A stretch of 64,000 nucleotides of DNA, taken from NCBI GenBank assembly GCA_964511645.1, contig CAZEGV010000001.1, positions 1-64,000 of the forward strand, written 5' to 3'. The stretch is from CAZEGV01 sp964511645. Lineage in GTDB: Bacteria > Bacteroidota > Bacteroidia > Cytophagales > JAAEPT01. The notes below the pieces were generated by a model. It saw nothing but the letters and a program-made list of their open reading frames with translations, made no database searches and had not been told where the DNA came from. Positions 55,783 through 62,788 of the stretch are shown piece after piece; within the stretch, counting starts at the first letter, position 1; every line of letters starts with the position of its first letter. Position numbers and translations under genes: made by a program.

Positions 55783-56297
55783 GTGAAGGTTAAACTAATA
55801 GAGATTAAAAGCAATAAGATTTTAAATGCTACAATTATAAGTAAAGGAAATCTTATACCAGTTTACCTTCTTTTAATGATGGATGGAGGTTTAGCTTTGG
55901 TAAGCACTCAAAAAAGAAAAACTTTCAGACCTATGCTTTAATATGTGACAATAGTCCACAAACCATAGAGGGTTGTTTGATTTTTGAAATGAAAGATAGC
56001 AAAGAACCATATATGGCATATATAGAAGTTGCACCAATCAATAAAGGTGGAAATAAAGAAAAAGAGAATGTAGCAGCCTGTCTAATTGCCTTTGCTTGTA
56101 GACTTAGTTTTATAAACGGAGAAGATGATTACCAAGGTTGGCTCGCATTTGATGTTTTAGAAGAATCTAAAGAAGATGAAACAAAGTTAATGGCAATGTA
56201 TTCGAAAAAATATTACGCATTAAAATTTAGCGAAACAACAATGGTAATTCCACCAAAAGGTGGAGAAATATTAATTAATGAATTTCTAAACTCATAA
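55783..56297 (+). pseudogene. toxin-like N-acetyltransferase-related gene, frameshifted
   Basis: From the GTG at 55783 the frame gives MKVKLIEIKSNKILNATI ISKGN, then drifts to a stop. A -1 shift near 55850 restores SYTSLPSFNDGWRFSFGKH, then YALICDNSPQTIEGCLIFEM, ending with the last part (IAFACRLSF, LAFDVLEES, MYSKKYYALKF) at 56297. The family is the GNAT-like protein that pairs with a HigA-like antitoxin in many bacteria. Loss of one A in GGAAATC would explain the break. Total length would be about 171 aa. The antitoxin-like gene starts 3 nt after the stop. Confidence 0.75.
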
Positions 56298-56299
56298 TT

Positions 56300-56767
56300 A
56301 TGAATTATAAAGAAATAGAATTGAAAGAAGTTTTGGATGACGAAAAAAGAAATGATTTAAAAAGCTTTATTTCTAATCATTCAAAAAAGCAATCTAAAGA
56401 CAGATTATTGGCGAATAAATTATTATCGATACAATATCGAATGGAAGATTACATTGGAAATGAAAATAATCAAAACGAAGTTTTTAAAATTCTTGATTTC
56501 GTAAAGATGTATTTAAAAGTATTAAACATTACTAAAAAAAGTCTTGCAAAATACTTTGAAATGGAGGATAGTAATCTTCATAAATATTTATCAGGGGAAA
56601 GAAAACTAAACGCTGAACTTGCTGTTAAATTAAGTTCTTTTTCTCATACAAAACCTGAACAATGGTATCGAGTTCAAATAAAAAATGAGCTTATTAAGTT
56701 TAAAAAAGAACAAAAAAATATAGATGATTTTAAAAAGTATGACTTTAAAAACTTTGTTAGTGCTTAA
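56300..56767 (+). CDS. HigA-like helix-turn-helix antitoxin/regulator
   Basis: 155 aa. The C-terminal half has a Xre/HigA-type helix-turn-helix: LNITKKSLAKYFEMEDSNLHKYLSGERKLNAELAVKLSSFSHTKPEQWYRVQ, here summarised by SLAKYFEM, DSNLHKYLSGERKLN and the HigA-type EQWYRVQIKNEL. The N-terminal half is helical and charged. It sits 2 nt after the frameshifted acetyltransferase-like gene, as an antitoxin would, and likely binds its own promoter. It is intact while its partner is broken, a frequent order of loss in toxin-antitoxin decay. Confidence 0.75.
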   Translation: MNYKEIELKEVLDDEKRNDLKSFISNHSKKQSKDRLLANKLLSIQYRMEDYIGNENNQNEVFKILDFVKMYLKVLNITKKSLAKYFEMEDSNLHKYLSGERKLNAELAVKLSSFSHTKPEQWYRVQIKNELIKFKKEQKNIDDFKKYDFKNFVSA

Positions 56768-56806
56768 ATAACTTTTGCCAATCGAGTAGACGGTACCAAC
56801 TAGCCT

Positions 56807-56842
56807 ACAAGAGATTTTCCTCTAGTATCTAGAGGTCTCTTT
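56807..56842. terminator. hairpin after the HigA-like gene
   Basis: Outer AAGAGA/TCTCTT and inner CCTCTAG/CTAGAGG pairs form an interrupted stem around TAT. A T-run follows. The hairpin is a plausible terminator for the pair. Confidence 0.55.
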
Positions 56843-56861
56843 GATACATCGCTAACTGGGT

Positions 56862-56877
56862 TCGTGATTCCAAAACA
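56862..56877. repeat. direct repeat flanking the toxin-antitoxin-like pair (right)
   Basis: TCGTGATTCCAAAACA, exact copy of 55673-55688. The preceding TGGG makes it look a little like a tRNA T-arm, but no tRNA can be folded here. Confidence 0.6.
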
Positions 56878-56883
56878 CAAGTA

Positions 56884-56919
56884 AAAATTACACTCGTATT
56901 TAGAACGAGGGTAATTTTT
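56884..56919. terminator. intrinsic terminator-like hairpin
   Basis: AAAATTAC-A-CTCGT and ACGAG-G-GTAATTTTT form a stem around a short A/T loop with a T-run. It may end readthrough from the island. The remaining 56920-57060 shows no gene. Confidence 0.65.
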
Positions 56920-57060
56920 CACTCGTTGCCTCCTTAATTTTAGCAACAAACACAAAATAGTGAATAAGTCATTTTAACATTCTCTCCTTTTTATTTCTGT
57001 ATTTCCTAAAATCAAAGTACTTTTGGCTTGCTGTTTACAAAGTGGTAGGCTAGTTATTAC

Positions 57061-57238
57061 GGCATAGGGATAGAGCGGTTTGTTTGAAATCCTTTTGTTA
57101 TTTTTATAATTTGTCCATACTAAGCTTATTTGTATCACATTGAGCTTTTCGAAATGTCAAAAAATTATAAAAACAACAAAAGATTGAGTAGCGAAAGCCC
57201 GACCTATACTGACTGAGAAGGAAGTATAGGGATGCTCC
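57061..57238 (+). repeat. structured interspersed element, copy G (upstream of leuS)
   Basis: Begins GGCATAGGGAT and ends GGGATGCTCC. GGCAT pairs with ATGCT (one G-U), a covarying version of GGCTT/AAGCC. It shares AGAGCGGTTTGT with E and F and has GAGTAGCGAAAGCCCGACC. The first stem (CTTTTGTTATTTTTATAATTT with its complement) has a TTGAGCTTTTCGAAAT motif at its tip (57133-57158). The second is CTATACT with AGTATAG. It ends 34 nt before leuS. Confidence 0.72.
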
Positions 57239-57272
57239 AAAAAAAAAGAATAATACTTCAATACGATATATC

Positions 57273-60041
57273 ATGAGTGAATATAATTTTAGTGCTTTAG
57301 AGAAAAAATGGCAATCTTACTGGAAAGAAAATAATACCTTTAAGACTTTAGATAAATCTGATAAACCTAAATTTTATGCTTTAAGTATGTTCCCCTACCC
57401 TTCTGGGGCTGGGCTTCATGTGGGGCATCCGCTAGGTTATATTGCTTCGGATATTGTTGCGAGATATAAACGCTTACAGGGTTATAATGTACTTCACCCA
57501 ATGGGGTTTGATGCTTTTGGATTACCTGCTGAGCAATACGCTATCCAAACGGGGCAACATCCAGCGGTAACAACTGAAGAAAACCTAAACCGATACAAAC
57601 AGCAGCTAGATAATATTGGTTTCTCTTACGATTGGAGTAGAGAAATCCGCACTACGGATACTTCGTATTATAAATTTACACAATGGATATTTATTCAGTT
57701 ATTTGGTTCTTGGTACAATAAATCGAATAATAAAGCTGAAAAAATTGATGTTTTGATTGCTAAGTTTGAGACAACTGGTAGCCAAAACATTAAAGCTGTT
57801 TGTACTGAAAAAACTCCTTCTTTTACTGAGGATGAGTGGAAGGGTTTTTCTGAAAAGAAACAACAGAATATTTTACTCGATTATAGATTGGCTTATTTAT
57901 CTGAGGCTTTGGTGAACTGGTGTCCTAAATTAGGCTGTGTATTGGCTAATGATGAGATTAAAGATGGGGTATCTGAGAGAGGTGGATATCCCGTAGAGCA
58001 GAAAAAAATGAGGCAATGGTCTTTGCGTATTACTGCTTACGCAGAAAGATTACTTGAAGGACTAAAAGAATTGGAATGGAGTGATGCGATTAAGGAGATT
58101 CAAAAAAATTGGATTGGGGAATCTCATGGGTGTTCGCTAAAGTTTCAGGTAGAGAACAGCGATATTGAGTTAGAAGTGTTTACTACTAGGATTGATACTA
58201 TTTTTGGGATTACTTATGTAAGCATAGCCCCTGAGCATGAATTGATAAATCAATTAACCTCTACTGAACAAAAAAAGGTTGTAGAAAAATATGTAATTCA
58301 GGCTCAATCAAAATCAGAAAGAGATAGACAGGCAGATGTAAAAACAATTTCAGGAGTATTTTCTGGCTCTTACGTTTTTCACCCAATTACCGGTAAAAAA
58401 CTACCAATCTGGGTAGCTGATTATGTCTTAGCAAGTTACGGCACTGGTGTTGTGATGGCTGTCCCATCTTCTGATGAGCGAGATTATAAATTTGCCAATC
58501 ATTTTGATTTGCCAATTATACAGGTACAAGAGGGAAATAAAACAGATATAAGCTTAAATGATTTTGATGCTAAGGCTGGCACAATGATTAACTCTGACTT
58601 CTTGAATGGATTGAGTGTAAATGACGCTATCAAAAAATCCATAGAGTATGTAGAAAACAATCAGCTAGGCACTTCAAAAATCAATTATAAGCTACGTGAC
58701 GCTGTATTTGGTAGACAAAGATACTGGGGAGAGCCTATTCCTATTTATTATAAAGATGGGATTCCATATACAATAGATGAAAAAGACCTACCACTTAGCC
58801 TACCCAAAATAGACAATTACAAACCTACAGAGACTGGTGAGCCTCCACTAAGCAGAGCTGATAACTGGACTACAAAAGAGGGGCATCCTTATGAGTTAAC
58901 AACAATGCCTGGTTGGGCTGGTTCTAGTTGGTATTATTTTAGGTATATGGATAATAATAACCCAAGCGATTTTGCATCAAAAGAAGCTTTAGCATATTGG
59001 CAAGATGTAGATTTGTATCTTGGTGGTGCTGAACATGCAACTGGTCACTTGCTTTACTCTCGTTTTTGGAACTTATTTTTGTATGATTTAGGATTTGTTC
59101 CTAAAGCTGAGGTTTTTAAGAGAATGGTGAATCAAGGAATGATTCAGGGACGCTCTAGCTTTGTGTATAGGGTAAATGACACTAATCAGTTTGTGTCTTA
59201 TAATTTAAGAAAGGAATACCGCACTACTCGATTGTATGTAGATGTTTCTTTTGTAAAAAATGATACGCTTGACACTAATAAGTTTAAAGCTTGGCGTGAA
59301 GAGTACCAAGATGCTGAATTTATCTTGGAAGACGGGAAATACATTTGCGGAAGCGAGGTAGAGAAAATGTCTAAATCTAAGTATAATGTAATCAATCCTG
59401 ATGACATCATCTCAGAATATGGGGCAGATACTTTACGTTTATACGAGATGTTTTTAGGTCCTCTTGAGCAATCTAAACCTTGGAGTACAAAAGGGATTGA
59501 AGGTGTGTATAAGTTTTTGAAGAAACTTTGGAGATTATACACCAATGAAGAAGGGAAAATCAATGATGAAAATCCTTCTAAAGAAGAACTAAAGATACTA
59601 CACGGTACTATCAAAAAAATAAATCGAGACATTGATACCTTATCATTAAATACTTCTGTGAGTAATTTCATGATTTGTGTAAATGAATTAACTACCCTTA
59701 AATGTAATAAACGTGCTATACTAGAGCCATTATGCATCGCTATATCACCTTATGCACCTCATATAGCTGAAGAATTATGGAACATGATGGGACATCAAAA
59801 ATCAATTTCAAATGCTCAATTCCCTAGCTATAACGAAGCTTATCTGCAAGAAAGTGATCATGAATACCCTATTATGATGAATGGAAAAATGCGTACTAAA
59901 ATCAAATTCCCATTAGATAAACCCAAAGAAGAAATTGAAAAAGAAGTATTAGAAAATGACATTGTCAAAAAATGGTTAGATGGAAAATCTCCAAAAAAAC
60001 TCATCGTTGTACCTAAAAAAATCATCAACGTTGTCATGTAG
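57273..60041 (+). CDS. leuS: leucine--tRNA ligase
   Basis: 922 aa, full length. It charges tRNA-Leu in the cytoplasm. The class I HIGH motif is HVGHPLGY near residue 50 and KMSKS is near residue 698 (EKMSKSKYN). The CP1 editing domain with TTRIDTIFGITYVS and YGTGVVMAVPSSDERD (editing site Asp and Thr-rich region) is present. WAGSSWYYFRYMD is the tRNA-binding/catalytic block of LeuRS. The C-terminal anticodon-binding and LeuRS-specific domains are normal. Element G precedes it; a GH18 gene follows after 69 nt. Confidence 0.97.
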   Translation: MSEYNFSALEKKWQSYWKENNTFKTLDKSDKPKFYALSMFPYPSGAGLHVGHPLGYIASDIVARYKRLQGYNVLHPMGFDAFGLPAEQYAIQTGQHPAVTTEENLNRYKQQLDNIGFSYDWSREIRTTDTSYYKFTQWIFIQLFGSWYNKSNNKAEKIDVLIAKFETTGSQNIKAVCTEKTPSFTEDEWKGFSEKKQQNILLDYRLAYLSEALVNWCPKLGCVLANDEIKDGVSERGGYPVEQKKMRQWSLRITAYAERLLEGLKELEWSDAIKEIQKNWIGESHGCSLKFQVENSDIELEVFTTRIDTIFGITYVSIAPEHELINQLTSTEQKKVVEKYVIQAQSKSERDRQADVKTISGVFSGSYVFHPITGKKLPIWVADYVLASYGTGVVMAVPSSDERDYKFANHFDLPIIQVQEGNKTDISLNDFDAKAGTMINSDFLNGLSVNDAIKKSIEYVENNQLGTSKINYKLRDAVFGRQRYWGEPIPIYYKDGIPYTIDEKDLPLSLPKIDNYKPTETGEPPLSRADNWTTKEGHPYELTTMPGWAGSSWYYFRYMDNNNPSDFASKEALAYWQDVDLYLGGAEHATGHLLYSRFWNLFLYDLGFVPKAEVFKRMVNQGMIQGRSSFVYRVNDTNQFVSYNLRKEYRTTRLYVDVSFVKNDTLDTNKFKAWREEYQDAEFILEDGKYICGSEVEKMSKSKYNVINPDDIISEYGADTLRLYEMFLGPLEQSKPWSTKGIEGVYKFLKKLWRLYTNEEGKINDENPSKEELKILHGTIKKINRDIDTLSLNTSVSNFMICVNELTTLKCNKRAILEPLCIAISPYAPHIAEELWNMMGHQKSISNAQFPSYNEAYLQESDHEYPIMMNGKMRTKIKFPLDKPKEEIEKEVLENDIVKKWLDGKSPKKLIVVPKKIINVVM

Positions 60042-60049
60042 ATAGCTCT

Positions 60050-60085
60050 TTTGGTTTTATTATAAAATAATTTTATCTATATTTG
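60050..60085 (+). promoter_or_regulatory. candidate promoter of the GH18 gene
   Basis: TATATTTG at 60078-60085 is an exact match to the Bacteroidota -7 box TAnnTTTG; TTTG at 60050-60053 is a possible -33 box, with a rather long 24-nt spacer. Confidence 0.45.
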
Positions 60086-60110
60086 GTTTCCTTGGTAAAT
60101 AAATAACAAT

Positions 60111-61397
60111 ATGAAACATATAATTCTCTTATTCATTTTCTGTTTTTCTACGTTCAGTAGTTTCTCACAGAGTAATCCTTCTAAAGAAGGAAAAAAGAAA
60201 AAACTAGAAGTCATTGGATACTATGCCAATTGGCAACATTACAAGCGTAGCAATCTATTTGTGCATACTAAGGCGGATTTTAGCAAATATACTATTATCA
60301 ATTATGCCTTTATGTCACCTGATGCCAACGGCACTATCGTGCAAAATGACCCTACCAGTGATGCAGTATTACTAGAAGGTGAAATTGACTGGGACAATAC
60401 AGAAGATCCTGAAAACCCTGCTTATGTACCTTATACTAATATGGTATCTACTTGCCACGCAGTGGGTACAAAAGTGATGATGTCACTTGGTGGTTGGACA
60501 TTGTCTACTTATTTCCCAGGTGTAGCAGCAGATGCGAAAAAACGCTCTCACTTTGCAGGTGAATGTAAGAGGATTTGTAGAAAATGGGATTTGGATGGAA
60601 TTGATGTTGACTGGGAGTTTCCTGGTGCTAAATCTTCAAATGGCACAATTGGTGGACCTGATGACACAAAAAACTTCAATTTAATGATGGCTGAAATCCG
60701 TGATTCGTTAAATGTACTGGAAAAAACAACAAACAAAGATTATTTATTAACTGCGGCATTTCACTCTGTACCTTCTTTGGCTAAACACATTGATTGGAAA
60801 TGGGCAGCTGAAAACTTAGACTATATCAACCTATTTGGTTATGATTTTTACGGTGCTTGGAATGATAAAGCAATTTCTCAAGCCCCTTTATATGCACCAG
60901 AGTGTGGGGAAGAAAATGTCAATCAACACGACGGAATGATGTTATTGATTGACAAGTATAAAGTACCTCGTGAAAAAATAATTTTAGGCATTGGTTTTTA
61001 CGGTAGGTCTCTAACAGGATTTAAAGGTGAAGTAGCATTATGTGCACTTCATACACCTGATGAAGTTGATACCGAAATATTTGCCTTAGAAGAAGGTACA
61101 CCATCATACTTCTCTATACTTAGGTACATGAGCTTATTTGAAAGAAAATGGGATGAAAAAGGACAAGTACCTTACCTTGTTGGTAAAAATGTAAAAACAT
61201 TTGTAGGTTATGACGACCAACTATCTGTAAGACTTAAAGCAGAACATATTATTAACGAAGGTTGTGCAGGATGTCTTATTTGGGATGTAGCACAAGACTG
61301 GGTTGAAGTACCAATCGGATCAGGTCAAGTATTTGACACACCATTAATCAATGTTATTAACGAAGTGTTTTATTTAGAAAATAATTACACCAGATAG
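60111..61397 (+). CDS. secreted glycoside hydrolase family 18 (chitinase-like)
   Basis: 428 aa. Signal peptide ending FSSFSQS. The catalytic signature DLDGIDVDWEF (DxxDxDxE) is at about residues 160-170; SLGGWT and YYANWQHY are typical GH18 blocks, and the +1/-1 site residue W lies in LIWDVAQDW. It hydrolyses beta-1,4-linked N-acetylglucosamine in chitin or related glycans, probably outside the cytoplasm. No carbohydrate-binding module or T9SS domain is visible. It is monocistronic between a candidate promoter and a strong terminator. Confidence 0.9.
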   Translation: MKHIILLFIFCFSTFSSFSQSNPSKEGKKKKLEVIGYYANWQHYKRSNLFVHTKADFSKYTIINYAFMSPDANGTIVQNDPTSDAVLLEGEIDWDNTEDPENPAYVPYTNMVSTCHAVGTKVMMSLGGWTLSTYFPGVAADAKKRSHFAGECKRICRKWDLDGIDVDWEFPGAKSSNGTIGGPDDTKNFNLMMAEIRDSLNVLEKTTNKDYLLTAAFHSVPSLAKHIDWKWAAENLDYINLFGYDFYGAWNDKAISQAPLYAPECGEENVNQHDGMMLLIDKYKVPREKIILGIGFYGRSLTGFKGEVALCALHTPDEVDTEIFALEEGTPSYFSILRYMSLFERKWDEKGQVPYLVGKNVKTFVGYDDQLSVRLKAEHIINEGCAGCLIWDVAQDWVEVPIGSGQVFDTPLINVINEVFYLENNYTR

Positions 61398-61412
61398 TAA
61401 ATCACTACTTAC

Positions 61413-61442
61413 AAAAAAATAGTCCAATGGACTATTTTTTTT
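61413..61442. terminator. intrinsic terminator
   Basis: AAAAAATAGTCC and GGACTATTTTTT form a 12-bp stem around AAT, with a long T-run. It ends the GH18 gene. Confidence 0.85.
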
Positions 61443-61469
61443 ATCTGATTCCTATAAACTTCCTAAGTT

Positions 61470-62420
61470 ATGAAAAAAATATTATTACTAATAATTACAT
61501 TAACATCGTTAAATGCTATTTCTCAGGATATAAATATTCCTGATGTTAATTTTAAATTATACTTACTCAACAATCCTTATCTTAATACTAATAATGATAA
61601 GGAAATACAACTGAGCGAAGCTACAAGCTACTCAGGAGAAATTAACTGTGGATATATATCCAATCAAGGATATGATCTAATTAAAGATTTAACAGGTATC
61701 GAATATTTTATTTCTCTTACCAGCTTAAGGTGTCATAATAACAGACTAACAAAGTTAGATCTTTCACATAATATTGCACTAAGTAAATTAAACTGTGACA
61801 AAAATAAATTAACAGAATTAGACTTATCACAAAATCTTAACTTAACTGTACTACATTGTGGCAGTAATCGATTAAATGTTTTAAATTTATCTCATAATAA
61901 AGCTTTAACTACACTAGGTTGTGATAACAACAAAATAGCTACATTGGACTTATCTAGCAGTCTGAACTTAATAAACCTATATTGTCATAATAACCAATTA
62001 TCTACTTTAAATATTGCAGGGAATAAAAATTTGGAGTACATAAATTGTTCAAAAAATAAAATTTCAGCTATTAACTTATCTCATCATCAAAACTTGAAAA
62101 CTTTAGAGTGTGACATCAATCAGTTAATTTCTCTTAACACTTCTAACTGTACTGACTTAGTTAGTTTACGGTGTACCAAAAATCAACTCAAAAGCTTAGA
62201 TATTTCACAAAACACTTCACTACTTTTTATCTTATGTGATAAAAATCAATTAACATATCTAAACGTTGCTAATGGTAATAATTACAATTTTAAAGATTGG
62301 GGTTTTAGTGCTAAAAACAATCCAGATTTAGCATGTATTCAAGTCGATGATAAAAAATACAGTAAGCTAAATTGGCAACAAAAAGACACTCAAGCTAATT
62401 ATAGCCGTAGGTGTAAATAA
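61470..62420 (+). CDS. secreted leucine-rich-repeat protein, single module, no sorting domain
   Basis: 316 aa. Signal peptide MKKILLLIITLTSLNAISQ. The cap IPDVNFKLYLLNNPYL and 21-residue repeats (CDKNKLTELDLSQN, CHNNQLSTLNIAG) match the T9SS LRR protein at 38951, as does the end NPDLACIQVDD. Unlike that protein it stops with RRCK, exactly where the sorting domain would begin, so it lacks T9SS export or has lost it. It may stay in the periplasm. Its stop lies 1-2 nt before the 5' end of rnpB. Confidence 0.85.
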   Translation: MKKILLLIITLTSLNAISQDINIPDVNFKLYLLNNPYLNTNNDKEIQLSEATSYSGEINCGYISNQGYDLIKDLTGIEYFISLTSLRCHNNRLTKLDLSHNIALSKLNCDKNKLTELDLSQNLNLTVLHCGSNRLNVLNLSHNKALTTLGCDNNKIATLDLSSSLNLINLYCHNNQLSTLNIAGNKNLEYINCSKNKISAINLSHHQNLKTLECDINQLISLNTSNCTDLVSLRCTKNQLKSLDISQNTSLLFILCDKNQLTYLNVANGNNYNFKDWGFSAKNNPDLACIQVDDKKYSKLNWQQKDTQANYSRRCK

Positions 62421-62421
62421 T

Positions 62422-62764
62422 AAGGTAGGTCATTCTATCGCTGCAGTCTATGACTGGAGAGGAAAGTCCGGGCAGCACAGAGCATCTTGCTTCCTAACGG
62501 GAAGAGTCTTGAGTAATCGAGATATAGAATAGTGCCACAGAAAATAAACCGCCACTTGTGGTAAGGGTGAAAACGTGAGGTAAGAGCTCACGCATCTTTG
62601 TGGTGACATAAAGGTGAGGTAAACCTCAGGAGCTGAAAGACCAAATAAACCAGCAATTAAGAGTTGCTCGCTCAATGCTGGAGGGTAGGTTGCTTGATTC
62701 TAACAGCAATGTTAGGGCTAGATAAATGATAGAACTCGACAGAACCCGGCTTATCGACCTGCCT
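62422..62764 (+). ncRNA. rnpB: RNase P RNA (class A)
   Basis: Catalytic RNA of ribonuclease P, which trims tRNA 5' ends. The 5' AAGGTAGGTC pairs with the 3' GACCTGCCTT (P1). GAGAGGAAAGTCCGGGC near the 5' end and AGAACCCGGCTTATCGACC near the 3' end are the universal conserved regions (CR I and V). GAGGGTAGGTTGC-like helices and GGTAAGGGTGAAA lie between. The length of about 343 nt is normal. The 5' end is directly after an LRR gene stop, so its promoter must lie within that gene. No T-rich terminator is visible before the next gene. Confidence 0.95.
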
Positions 62765-62788
62765 TATTATTTTATTATAAAATCAGCT

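Noticed and set aside
56850..56880. tRNA fragment (T-arm-like TGGGTTCGTGATTCC)
   Set aside because: No acceptor, D-arm or anticodon arm can be paired around it, and the sequence is explained by the 16-bp direct repeat.
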